From Neisseriaceae bacterium (GTDB lineage Bacteria > Pseudomonadota > Gammaproteobacteria > Burkholderiales > UBA11063): 64,000 nt of DNA. Below are positions 20,059-29,759 of the stretch, piece after piece. The notes under the pieces are model-generated. The model had not been told where the DNA came from, made no database searches, and worked only from the letters and a program-made list of their open reading frames with translations. A program made the position numbers and the translations under genes. The DNA lies in the NCBI GenBank assembly GCA_947446595.1, contig CANFGS010000009.1, forward strand, positions 1-64,000. The letters are read 5' to 3'. Positions within the stretch are counted from its first letter, which is position 1; each line of letters starts with the position of its first letter.

Positions 20059-21690
20059 ATGCAGCATACTGTCTTAGCACGTAAATGGCGCCCCAAAAAT
20101 TTTGCTGATCTAGTCGGCCAGCAAAATACAGTTAAGATTTTAACTAATATAATTAGCAACCATCGTTTGCACCATGCATACTTACTAACTGGTACCAGAG
20201 GTGTTGGTAAAACCACTATTGCAAGGATTATTGCCAAAGCCCTAAACTGCCTAAACCCAGTAAATGGAGAACCTTGCACTATTTGTGAGAACTGTGTAGC
20301 AATTGATAGTGGTAGCTTTGTTGATGTAATTGAAATTGATGCGGCATCCAATACTGGAGTAGATAATATCCGTGAGCTAATTGATAATGCATACTACGCT
20401 CCATCATCTGGTAGTTACAAGGTATATATTATTGATGAAGTGCATATGCTATCCAAATCAGCATTTAATGCTATGCTAAAAACTCTAGAAGAGCCTCCAG
20501 CTCATGTGATTTTCGTACTTGCAACAACTGATTTACAAAAAGTACCAGCAACTATACTATCAAGATGTTTGCAATTAAAACTCCGTAACTTATCGGTAAA
20601 TGAAATAAGTCAATATTTGGCATTCGTCCTTGATACTGAAAATAAAAAATATGAGATTGAAGCACTTAATTTAATTGCAACGGCTGCAAATGGAAGTATG
20701 CGAGATGCACTATCTATTCTTGATCAAGCAATTGCCTTTAGTAATGATAGCATAACATCAGCTACAGTATCTGATATGCTATCTTTGACTAATGATGATA
20801 TGATTTATAGTTTATTAGATGCATTAAGTAGCCTTGATGGTAAGATGCTAATGGATTCAATTAACACCATAAACGATAGCGGTAGTGATTTAGAAAATGT
20901 ACTTGTAAGCCTACAACAAAAACTCTGTAGCCTAAATTTAGCTCAACTAGGAGCATCAGCTTGCCCCATTGAACTTCACAAATATATCGATAAAATCAGT
21001 GTTAATGATGTTCAACTATACTTTGAGATAGCCAATCTAGGAATAGAGCAATTACAAAAAACACGTGATAAGTACCCAGTTTTTGTAATGATAATGTTAA
21101 GAATGTTAGCTTTTAATATTGGTAGTAGTGAACAAAAGACTATTACTATGGAGCAAAATAATTTCAAAGTAGCACCACCAGAGGAAGTTACTCCACTGTT
21201 GGCAACTGCTCCAATAAGAGAAACAGCTCCAACAATTGCTGCCATACCCATTAAAAACATTACAGAAACCACTCCAACACCACAAGAACCTAAAGAAGAA
21301 GCACCAATCTTTAATGGACAATGGTTTGACTTGGTGATATCGCTTAAAGATAAACTTGGGGTACTATACTCATTTCTAGAGAATGCAAAATTAAACAGCT
21401 ATACCGAATCGAGTTTTAATTTAACCCTTGATGCTCGGTATCAAAGCGCCCTAAACCCAAAACTAATTGGGCAGTTAGAACAAACACTAAGTGAATATTT
21501 CTTATGTAAAATATCAGTAGTAGTTGATTTTGCTGCAGAAGTTAGTGATACCCTAAAAGAAAAAACAATCCTGGATACTGAACAAAAACAACAAGTTGCA
21601 GAACAAGCAATTATGAATGATGAATATTTAGTTGAAGTATGTAGTGCTATTTCTGCTAAAATATTGCCAGGAAGTATAAAACCAATTTAA
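20059..21690 (+). CDS. dnaX: DNA polymerase III subunits gamma/tau
   Basis: LARKWRPKNFADLVGQQNTVKIL, GTRGVGKTTIARIIAKALNC, zinc module CTICENC, DEVHMLSKSAFNAMLKTLEEPP. Confidence 0.95.
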   Translation: MQHTVLARKWRPKNFADLVGQQNTVKILTNIISNHRLHHAYLLTGTRGVGKTTIARIIAKALNCLNPVNGEPCTICENCVAIDSGSFVDVIEIDAASNTGVDNIRELIDNAYYAPSSGSYKVYIIDEVHMLSKSAFNAMLKTLEEPPAHVIFVLATTDLQKVPATILSRCLQLKLRNLSVNEISQYLAFVLDTENKKYEIEALNLIATAANGSMRDALSILDQAIAFSNDSITSATVSDMLSLTNDDMIYSLLDALSSLDGKMLMDSINTINDSGSDLENVLVSLQQKLCSLNLAQLGASACPIELHKYIDKISVNDVQLYFEIANLGIEQLQKTRDKYPVFVMIMLRMLAFNIGSSEQKTITMEQNNFKVAPPEEVTPLLATAPIRETAPTIAAIPIKNITETTPTPQEPKEEAPIFNGQWFDLVISLKDKLGVLYSFLENAKLNSYTESSFNLTLDARYQSALNPKLIGQLEQTLSEYFLCKISVVVDFAAEVSDTLKEKTILDTEQKQQVAEQAIMNDEYLVEVCSAISAKILPGSIKPI

Positions 21691-21702
21691 TTAGGATTTA
21701 GT

Positions 21703-22035
21703 ATGTTCGATAAAGGCCAAATCGCTGGCATGATGAAAAAAGCGCAGGAAATGCAAAATAACCTGCAAAAAGCACAAGAAGAAATTGCCAAACTTGAAGT
21801 TAATGGCGAAGCTGGTGCTGGGATGGTCAAAGTTATAATGACTGGCAAACATGATTTAAAAAAAGTTACTATCGATCCTGCTGTTATGGACGATAAAGAA
21901 ATGTTAGAAGATCTTATTACTGCGGCGGTTAATGACGCTACACGTAAGGTTGAAGAACAATCTAACGCAAGAATGGGAAGTGTTACTGCAGGTATGCCTA
22001 TGGGCGGACTTGGCGGACTTAAACTACCGTTCTAG
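21703..22035 (+). CDS. ybaB: YbaB/EbfC nucleoid-associated protein
   Basis: [24 protein letters not shown]...[20 protein letters not shown]; immediately downstream of dnaX. Confidence 0.9.
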   Translation: MFDKGQIAGMMKKAQEMQNNLQKAQEEIAKLEVNGEAGAGMVKVIMTGKHDLKKVTIDPAVMDDKEMLEDLITAAVNDATRKVEEQSNARMGSVTAGMPMGGLGGLKLPF

Positions 22036-22045
22036 CTACTCCAAT

Positions 22046-22141
22046 GGTGGGTCTCCTTGCATTGTTAGCTACAAAACCTGGTCAGGTCGGGAACGAAGCA
22101 GCCACATGTGGATTTGACAAGTGCCAAGGGTCAGGCTCACC
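22046..22141 (+). ncRNA. ffs: Signal recognition particle 4.5S RNA
   Basis: Conserved apical loop GGTCAGGTCGGGAACGAAGCAGCC, self-complementary ends GGTGGGTCTCC.../...GGGTCAGGCTCACC, about 96 nt, downstream of dnaX-ybaB. Confidence 0.9.
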
Positions 22142-22851
22142 TACCTCTTTTCATCAATAATTTTCTTTAAGACATACCCAACTAGCATTAGCCCAAACAA
22201 TGGTGGTAAAAAACTAATTGTGCCATTAATAGGACGTAACCCCTTACCCTGTACCAATGGTTTTGATCCCGGTTCATCTGAATATGCCACCATAATTCCT
22301 TTATTTATACCGTACTTCTTAAGCCCTAGTCTAATTACTCTTGCAAGAGCACACATTTTGGTTTTACTAATATCAGCTAACTGCACGTGTCGTACATCAT
22401 AACGATTCCCGGCACCCATGCTTGATACGATTTTTATTTTATTAGTATAACAATAGCGCATCATTGCTATTTTTGAAGGTACGGTATCAATACAATCAAT
22501 TACATAATCAACTGAGTTATCAATAAGCTCTGACAAATTATCTTCATTGATAAATTTCTGTAGGACATTAACTTCGCATTCAGGATTAATACTCATAATA
22601 CGCTTATAAAACACTTCTACTTTAGTTTGCCCAACATCTGGAAGGGTTGCAATTAGCTGTCTATTGATATTGGTAATATCTACCGTATCATTATCTATAA
22701 TAGTAATCTTACCAACACCGGCTCTAGCTAGCGACTCAACCACTTGACCGCCAACCCCCCCCACTCCAGCAACAATAATATGTGCTTTAGCTAAATGAGA
22801 GGCCCTGTCTTCGCCAAGTAAAATAGATGTGCGATAAAACTGTTGTAACAT
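22141..22851 (-). CDS. tcdA: ThiF/MoeB-family tRNA threonylcarbamoyladenosine dehydratase
   Basis: HIIVAGVGGVGGQVVESLARAGVGKITIIDND and NRQLIATLPDVGQTKVEV. Confidence 0.85.
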   Translation of the reverse strand: MLQQFYRTSILLGEDRASHLAKAHIIVAGVGGVGGQVVESLARAGVGKITIIDNDTVDITNINRQLIATLPDVGQTKVEVFYKRIMSINPECEVNVLQKFINEDNLSELIDNSVDYVIDCIDTVPSKIAMMRYCYTNKIKIVSSMGAGNRYDVRHVQLADISKTKMCALARVIRLGLKKYGINKGIMVAYSDEPGSKPLVQGKGLRPINGTISFLPPLFGLMLVGYVLKKIIDEKR

Positions 22852-22854
22852 ATA

Positions 22855-23877
22855 CTACCGATAAAAAAAGTAGGCACAAATACCCAGGTTAACTACATAT
22901 AATAGCCCATTAACTAGAAAATGCCAAACCCTAATATCCTTACGAATCACATGTATGAATATCCACATAGTTGCACATAGTGTCAGAAAAATACTTAATA
23001 AACTAAGTCGACTGTTTAATGACCAATCAGTAAATAAGATTCCGATAACTGGTAATAGCGTACCTTGAAATACCATTGCACCAGTAATATTACCAATTGC
23101 TAAAGTATCTCTACCATGCCTTAGCCAAATTATACTATTAATTTTCTCAGGCATTTCCGTTGCAATAGGGATAATAATTAATGATAAGATAAATGGCGAT
23201 AAATTATATAATGTAGCTACATTATTTACACCATCAATAAATATTCCTGCAAAATATATCAACATCATTAAAGCGACAATCAACTGCAATGAAATACTAA
23301 TTTTACCGTATCTAAAGCCCAAAAATTGTATAGCAAGTTTACTATCGGCATGAGTTCCATGACCTTCAAGAATCAAACCAGCAGAAGCCCTAATTGTGAA
23401 CATTAGGTATATTAAATAACTAACAATTAGAATAATCGCAATTAAAACATTAATTAGGTGACTAAAACTAAAGTGTTGTAAAAATATTGCTATAAATGCT
23501 AAACCATAACCTATGAAAAAAAACCCTAAATCACGCCTAATACCAATATGTTCTGGTTTAATTATCCCATTTAACCCACGTTTTGGTATTATCGATAGCG
23601 CCATTACAAATACTGATAGTGTTGATAACATCAAAGGAGCTCCAAGAATTGCACCTACTCCAATCTCATTATTTGCCTTGCCTGAATGTGAACTTAAAAT
23701 CGCCAAAATTGGAATAATCGTCTCTGGTAATGCAGTACCAACTGCAGCAAGAATTGAGCCAGTAACCCCCTCTGAGATTCCAAGCCTTTCACCCAAATGC
23801 TCCAAAGCATTACAAAATAAATTACTACTGATTACAATAAATATTAGACTAACGAGCAAAAGGAATAAATTAGACAT
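22855..23877 (-). CDS. CaCA family sodium/calcium exchanger-like membrane protein
   Basis: GVTGSILAAVGTALPETIIPILA and PIATEMPEKINSIIW alpha-repeat-like motifs; start set at MSNLFLLL, just after the aroE stop. Confidence 0.8.
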   Translation of the reverse strand: MSNLFLLLVSLIFIVISSNLFCNALEHLGERLGISEGVTGSILAAVGTALPETIIPILAILSSHSGKANNEIGVGAILGAPLMLSTLSVFVMALSIIPKRGLNGIIKPEHIGIRRDLGFFFIGYGLAFIAIFLQHFSFSHLINVLIAIILIVSYLIYLMFTIRASAGLILEGHGTHADSKLAIQFLGFRYGKISISLQLIVALMMLIYFAGIFIDGVNNVATLYNLSPFILSLIIIPIATEMPEKINSIIWLRHGRDTLAIGNITGAMVFQGTLLPVIGILFTDWSLNSRLSLLSIFLTLCATMWIFIHVIRKDIRVWHFLVNGLLYVVNLGICAYFFYR

Positions 23878-24670
23878 GGTATCCCATCTTAAATAAGTTT
23901 TCAAACATAACTTTTGAGTTTGGCGTTTGAGCAAATAATTTAATAAACGCCACTTTGGCTTGTTCAATTAACATTCCTAAACCATTATACACACGTATAT
24001 TTGAGTTTACGTTTTGCATAGCATTTAGAAACAGGCTTTTTGTATATGTCATATCATAACATAAAACATTATTATTTATACACTCTACCCGACCAAATAA
24101 AGTATTATCCAGTGAATTAGGAGTAGTGTTAATTATTATATCATAATTCTTTTGTGGATTGAAATTATCAGTTGCAAATTTATCATGTAAAAACTCAATA
24201 CGCTGTTGATTACGCGCCAAAATATCAATAGATAAAGGATTATATACAATTAGATCTAGCAATACCGAATCTAAAACAAAACCACTACCAATAATAAGAA
24301 TATTTTTATTAACTAGATTTTCATTTTTATTTAGGATAAGATCATTAACCAATCCAACACCATCAGTGGTATCCGCTAATATCTGTCCAGAATTAGTTAT
24401 ACTTAAAAAGTTAGTAGCTTTACAAAAAGAGGCTCTTGAAGTATGTAGATCTGAGATAGAAAATGCATTTTGTTTAAAAGGGCTAGTGACATTTATTGCC
24501 ATGCCACCAGCTTTAAAAAAACCATCTACCTGAATAGCAAAATCTTTTTCATCTTTAGCAAGTATTTTTTGATAATCAAGCTCAACCCCCACATCTTTGG
24601 CAAATAAACCCCAAATTAAAGGTGAAAGACTATGCTCTATTGGGTTCCCAATTACTGCTAGCTTATGCAT
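23870..24670 (-). CDS. aroE: Shikimate dehydrogenase
   Basis: LAVIGNPIEHSLSPLIWG N-terminal motif; INVTSPFKQNAF; NTTPNSLD. Confidence 0.85.
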   Translation of the reverse strand: MHKLAVIGNPIEHSLSPLIWGLFAKDVGVELDYQKILAKDEKDFAIQVDGFFKAGGMAINVTSPFKQNAFSISDLHTSRASFCKATNFLSITNSGQILADTTDGVGLVNDLILNKNENLVNKNILIIGSGFVLDSVLLDLIVYNPLSIDILARNQQRIEFLHDKFATDNFNPQKNYDIIINTTPNSLDNTLFGRVECINNNVLCYDMTYTKSLFLNAMQNVNSNIRVYNGLGMLIEQAKVAFIKLFAQTPNSKVMFENLFKMGYHV

Positions 24671-24859
24671 CTACTATTAATTACCTAGTCTAAAAAGTTA
24701 ATATCAAGTAATAATTATACCAAAGTATTAATTGCTACTTTAATTTCATTAATCTTTTGTATACCTAGATTCGATAAAAACCTGTATTAATAGGGCTGGT
24801 CATCTCTATACGCAATAAACACTGCTGATTTTCTATTTTATGTGATAGATTCAAATAAT

Positions 24860-26104
24860 CTAAAATACCATGATAATCGATTCATCATCATAAACAAGAT
24901 AAAACTTATCTCTTAATTCTAGCCTGATTTTATTAATTTCATTAGAATCTTTGCCTTTTAACATTGCATATCCAATAAGATCAGTGGTATCATGATTGCA
25001 TGATATAAACTGACCAATACTAATATTAATATCAAGCCGAATAATATTAGGGTGAAGTTTAATCGATTCAAAACCATAAATTTGCTTGATCCTTCCAGGT
25101 TTATTTGAAAGAATCCAGATATTATGGTATATAATACCAGTATCATTATTAAATTTTGCTGGTAATGTTATGTGCTCACCAGCAAATAACCGAGTACACA
25201 TCTCAATCTGTTTATATTTTGTATATTCCTGAGCCATATACCAAATATATCCCCCACCAATTCTTGCTTGAGACTCTATTAAATAAATTTTGTCATTATA
25301 TATTTTGATTTCAGTATGATTAATACCATTTTTTACATCAATTGCATTTAAAAAAGATCTAACTGCATTAAATATTCTCTCTATTAATTCTGGTGATAAA
25401 TTTGGTGCAGGTAAAATTATATCGGTGATACAACACGAATTTACCGAAGTTGAAATTTTTTCTAACCCAATAACAATTAATGCATGTTGTCCATTATATG
25501 AAATAGTCTCTACATTTAATATATCATCCCCAGGAATATACAATTCTGCCATGTATGTTTCATGAGTAAAATCATAATTTAGAGATTTTATACTATCTTT
25601 GCTAAAAATTTTTTTTACATTTATGCTACCACCCCCTTTAGTTGGTTTTATTATGACAGCTCCCCCCATTGCCACCCAAAAATCCATAAGATCCTGTTTA
25701 TTATGAATTAATTTGTAGGGTATAGAAATTTCAGGAGCATATTTTTTTAAATGTTCACGCATAAATTGTTTGTTTTTAGTAAGGATTATAGGTAACAAAT
25801 CATTACCATTTATCATTAATAGTGTTTTTATAGCAGTAGCCGACTCTAAACCATACTCTGTAAAAGTTACCACCCCATCAAGTTTCTCCTTACTATTTAT
25901 CTCCTGAGCATGTAAAACACATAATAGAATATTGGTAATATCACAAACTATTACTTTATTTAATTTTGCTTGAATGTCTTTTTCAAGGACAATATTATTA
26001 TTAAATATCAATGTAATCTTTAGCCCAGAATTTATTGAATATTTGAGCGTTTCTATATTCCAGTCAGCGACCCCAATTAAAAGAATATGTTTTTGAACTA
26101 ACAT
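24860..26104 (-). CDS. ATP-grasp domain protein (carboxylate-amine ligase-like)
   Basis: AVIIKPTKGGGSINVKKI, MAELYIPGDDILNVETISYNG, FLNAIDVKNGINHTEIKIYNDKIYLIESQARIGGG. Confidence 0.8.
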   Translation of the reverse strand: MLVQKHILLIGVADWNIETLKYSINSGLKITLIFNNNIVLEKDIQAKLNKVIVCDITNILLCVLHAQEINSKEKLDGVVTFTEYGLESATAIKTLLMINGNDLLPIILTKNKQFMREHLKKYAPEISIPYKLIHNKQDLMDFWVAMGGAVIIKPTKGGGSINVKKIFSKDSIKSLNYDFTHETYMAELYIPGDDILNVETISYNGQHALIVIGLEKISTSVNSCCITDIILPAPNLSPELIERIFNAVRSFLNAIDVKNGINHTEIKIYNDKIYLIESQARIGGGYIWYMAQEYTKYKQIEMCTRLFAGEHITLPAKFNNDTGIIYHNIWILSNKPGRIKQIYGFESIKLHPNIIRLDINISIGQFISCNHDTTDLIGYAMLKGKDSNEINKIRLELRDKFYLVYDDESIIMVF

Positions 26105-26106
26105 GG

Positions 26107-27378
26107 TTATGACTCCTTTAAATAATGCGTGACCTCATTAGAAAGCTCTATCGCAGTTTTATCATCAAACAAAGTAGTAACATACGTATAACAAATATGC
26201 ATATAATCATTTATAGTACATACATTAATTGTAAATCCAATATCACCAATAACTTGTGACCCACAAAAAAATATTTTTTTCACTACTAGTGATACATCAT
26301 TTATATCTAGAGATATATTTCCTAAATTGGATAATCCGAAATCATATTCAAAATGGGTTTTATTAAAATCAATGGGTAATATATCATCTACCTTATACTG
26401 CAAAGGACTATGCACAAACAGTTTTTGTTGTTCATGTAATTGTTGTTGATAACTAACTGCGATATCCCATATACTTTTTTGAGAATAGCTTGGTTTATGA
26501 AGAGTAAGAATTGCACTAGCGTATAATCCTAACGTATTATTTGATATTTTGTTATTGCCGATACCCCTTAAATTTATAGCTGTTAATAATGAAATTATTG
26601 ATTCTGGTGATAGTTTTATATTATATCCAGCTAATATTATTGTTGCACATAAGTAACTATTAATAGTTACACCATGCTTTTTACATTTTTTCTTTAAATG
26701 TTGTAATTCAAGAGGATTTATCTGGCTTAAAATTATTTTTTGTCTTCTATGATTTATTTCCACATAATTCCTATACTGTAATGGTTTTACAGCCCCTAAT
26801 CGCTGATTAAAATCTTTTTTGTATTTAGCAAAATCCTCATATGTATATTTTTTTTTGGCAAAATCCTCTAAACTTTTAGGTAACAAAGGTGTTTTTTTAT
26901 ATGATACAAATTTTTGGCTGATTAAATTAATTAAATTATTAATTAACCCCATTAATGATAACCCGTCTGATATACTATGATGAATTGATAGAACAATACA
27001 ATGCTCAAACACTCCATTATCACAATAAGATAGAATTGTATATCGCCACAAAAATTTTTCAATATCAAAAGTTTTTATTAACTCTTTTTCTACAACACTC
27101 ATTAATTTATTAGAGAAAGTTGGCTTATCTTCAAGATGTATAATTTTGTTTGGAACCTGGTTAAACATGCAACTATTATAAAAATAGTACTCATTATTAT
27201 ATTTTTTGATTGTTGCCTGTAACCAAGGATTATATCGCCAAATTTCTTCGATAGCACTAATAATAGTCTTTAAACTTGTATCTCCAGTAAAATACAATAC
27301 CCCTATGACTGTAGTATAGTTGATTACAACATGACTCGCCTCACGATAACCAAGCTTACGTAAAATTTGCTTATTCAT
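26107..27378 (-). CDS. Condensation-domain-fold acyltransferase (NRPS C-domain / alcohol acetyltransferase superfamily)
   Basis: HHxxxDG catalytic motif in LSIHHSISDGLSLMG; C-terminal DFGLSNLG; free-standing 423 aa. Confidence 0.75.
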   Translation of the reverse strand: MNKQILRKLGYREASHVVINYTTVIGVLYFTGDTSLKTIISAIEEIWRYNPWLQATIKKYNNEYYFYNSCMFNQVPNKIIHLEDKPTFSNKLMSVVEKELIKTFDIEKFLWRYTILSYCDNGVFEHCIVLSIHHSISDGLSLMGLINNLINLISQKFVSYKKTPLLPKSLEDFAKKKYTYEDFAKYKKDFNQRLGAVKPLQYRNYVEINHRRQKIILSQINPLELQHLKKKCKKHGVTINSYLCATIILAGYNIKLSPESIISLLTAINLRGIGNNKISNNTLGLYASAILTLHKPSYSQKSIWDIAVSYQQQLHEQQKLFVHSPLQYKVDDILPIDFNKTHFEYDFGLSNLGNISLDINDVSLVVKKIFFCGSQVIGDIGFTINVCTINDYMHICYTYVTTLFDDKTAIELSNEVTHYLKES

Positions 27379-27427
27379 ATAACCTCTTTTTATAAGTAAC
27401 CAGTTTATTATACTAAGTTACATGATT

Positions 27428-28204
27428 TTATAAATGTAAGCCCCCATCAACACAAAGTATGTCACCTGTAACAAATGAAGCATATAAACATAACCACAAT
27501 ACAGCATCTGCAACATCACTGGCAATCCCTACTCTAGACATAGGATGCATTTTTTCAATTTGCCCCTTGGTTAAATTATGTTTTTTTATAACTTGTCGTG
27601 CATTTGAAGTCCATATAACACCAGGGCATACTGCATTAACCCGTATATTATTTATAGCATATTCTATAGCGGCTGACTTAGTCATACCAACCACCCCATG
27701 TTTGCTAGCAGTATAAGCGACACCTCCTGTCTTACTTGCCCTAATGCCTGCATATGATGCAATATTAACAATAGCACCTCTAGTTTCTTGAGTTAGCATT
27801 TGCTTTATCTCTGATTTTAAACACAACCACGTACCTTTAAGATTAATATTAATAACCTCATCCCATACAGATTCTTCATAATCTGCAGTCTTTACAAACG
27901 AAGATCCTTCAATACCAGCATTATTTACTGCATAATCTAAACGCCCATACTGATTTAAAATTTGATTAAATAAATTTTGCACACTTTCATTATCCGTAAT
28001 ATCTGCTTGTAAAAATACTACAGACTGATTGAGTTTTGCTAGTTTTTGTTGTGCTTTAAGACCTGTGGTCTTATTTCTTCCACTAATTACTACTTTAAGC
28101 CCCATTTTTGCAAAAGCTTCTGCACAAGCATAACCAATACCAGAGGAACCGCCTGTTATTAGAACGACTTTATTAAATAGTTTATTGTTAGGTTTAGTAC
28201 GCAT
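27428..28204 (-). CDS. Short-chain dehydrogenase/reductase
   Basis: LITGGSSGIGYACAEAF; NNAGIEGS; YTASKHGVVGMTKSAAIEYA; VTGDILCVDGGLHL. Confidence 0.9.
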   Translation of the reverse strand: MRTKPNNKLFNKVVLITGGSSGIGYACAEAFAKMGLKVVISGRNKTTGLKAQQKLAKLNQSVVFLQADITDNESVQNLFNQILNQYGRLDYAVNNAGIEGSSFVKTADYEESVWDEVININLKGTWLCLKSEIKQMLTQETRGAIVNIASYAGIRASKTGGVAYTASKHGVVGMTKSAAIEYAINNIRVNAVCPGVIWTSNARQVIKKHNLTKGQIEKMHPMSRVGIASDVADAVLWLCLYASFVTGDILCVDGGLHL

Positions 28205-28247
28205 AATTTTCTCAAAATAATATATTTTTAAAAGTCTACTATGTAGA

Positions 28248-29210
28248 TTAAGATATTAATACTAAGTTGTTGATTATATAATCCACAGTAATTAAGTCTA
28301 GCAAAGCAAATCCAGTAGAACTAAAAACTGTTTGTTCTTTTTGTAAGTTAGATTGTTGCATAGTATGTAATTGGGATACAGTTATTGCATTTCGGTGAAG
28401 TTCACCAGCCTCCTCTATTGCTGTTACAATATCTTCTACAATTAAAAGCGAAGCATTTAAGACATGTTTTGGAACTTCACGAGAGTTTGAATTATGCGCC
28501 CCCATACAGTTAATATGCACACCTGATTTTAAATTATCATAATCACATAAAGGTTCGAATGAAGATGTAGTTGTAGAAATAATATCTACATCTAAAATAC
28601 AATCTTTTATTGAAGAATATTGTAAAACCCTTAATTTGGGATATAATAATTTAATTTCATTAATAAATTTAGTCAAATTATGATTACTACGGTTATATAC
28701 ATGTAGCTCCTTAATAGATCTTACACTCAATATACCGCTAATTTGTTGCCTTGCCTGTGTTCCTGCACCTATTATAGCAAGTTTGCTTGCGTTAAGCAAA
28801 GTGCAATATTTTGTCACTATAGCAGTAATTACTGCACATTTAATATTAGTAACTGCAGTACCATCTAATACTGCAACAACCTCTCCCGTGATACTTGAAA
28901 AAACTGTAACCACAGTATTAACTGTTGGAATGATATCTAAAGAATTACGCTTAAAAAAACTACCCGTTTTATTAATATATAATCCCATTTTACTACTAAT
29001 TGCAGGCATTGAGAAAAATATTGAATATGGCTTATTGATTATGATTATATCTTTAGGAGGAATTATATAATCATTCTGTGATAAAATCTTTAACATATTC
29101 TCCATATGATTAATCAATGCGTTAATATTTATAGTATTTGTTATAAAATCATAAGAGTAAAACTTATAAGACATTTTTTCTCCTACAAGGTTAGTTATTA
29201 AAGCAATCAA
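28248..29210 (-). CDS. Ornithine cyclodeaminase / mu-crystallin family protein
   Basis: LAIIGAGTQARQQISGILSVRSIKELHVYNRS; AVLDGTAVTNIKCAVITAI; VHINCMGAHNSNSREVP. Confidence 0.85.
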   Translation of the reverse strand: MIALITNLVGEKMSYKFYSYDFITNTININALINHMENMLKILSQNDYIIPPKDIIIINKPYSIFFSMPAISSKMGLYINKTGSFFKRNSLDIIPTVNTVVTVFSSITGEVVAVLDGTAVTNIKCAVITAIVTKYCTLLNASKLAIIGAGTQARQQISGILSVRSIKELHVYNRSNHNLTKFINEIKLLYPKLRVLQYSSIKDCILDVDIISTTTSSFEPLCDYDNLKSGVHINCMGAHNSNSREVPKHVLNASLLIVEDIVTAIEEAGELHRNAITVSQLHTMQQSNLQKEQTVFSSTGFALLDLITVDYIINNLVLIS

Positions 29211-29730
29211 AGTCTATTTTATGTGAATAATCAACATCTTTTCTATGTTTGGGTAGTAAAATAAATCTATTAAAACCAATAACCATAGTATTATCTTGGT
29301 TATATCCGATAGTTTTCACGTTAATAACACCTTGATCCAAATTTTTTTGAGATTCTTTTTTTGAAATTATTTTACTCACTGCATAAAGTGTATCATCAAT
29401 AAATACAGGATGTGGAAGTCTAATATTGTCCCACCCAAGGTTCGCAACTGCTTTTGCACTTAGTATATTAACTGTCATTCCAGTGACAATAGATAAAGTA
29501 AGCGTACTATTAACCAAAATTCGTTTAAATTGAGTATTTCTTGCATATTGTTCATCAAAGTGAATTGGATGCTGATTAACAGTATTTAAAGTATGATTAA
29601 TATTATCTGTCATCGTAATGGTTCTACCTGGTCGGTGTTCAAAAATATCACCAACTTCAAAATCATCAAAAGTAAACCCATTACTTTCTCGATAATGATT
29701 ATTAGATAACTTTATTAAACGGTTTTGCAT
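29191..29730 (-). CDS. MaoC-like hydratase (mesaconyl-CoA hydratase-like)
   Basis: FDDFEVGDIFEHRPGRTITMTDNINHTLNTVNQHPIHFDEQYA hot-dog fold signature with NxHPIHxD variant. Confidence 0.8.
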   Translation of the reverse strand: MQNRLIKLSNNHYRESNGFTFDDFEVGDIFEHRPGRTITMTDNINHTLNTVNQHPIHFDEQYARNTQFKRILVNSTLTLSIVTGMTVNILSAKAVANLGWDNIRLPHPVFIDDTLYAVSKIISKKESQKNLDQGVINVKTIGYNQDNTMVIGFNRFILLPKHRKDVDYSHKIDFDCFNN

Positions 29731-29759
29731 TTTTAATACTATCCTTTAAATTTAACAAC

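Noticed and set aside
20059-21690. Programmed frameshift site in dnaX for a gamma product
   Set aside because: I saw no A-AAA-AAG type slippery heptamer with a following stem-loop in the region where gamma would end.
21932-22402. Plus-strand ORFs overlapping ybaB, the SRP RNA and the 3' part of tcdA
   Set aside because: Explained by the SRP RNA and the tcdA gene on the opposite strand.
24671-24859. Searched for island boundary repeats matching 42.7-42.83 kb
   Set aside because: No convincing direct repeat, tRNA or integrase seen at either side by eye.
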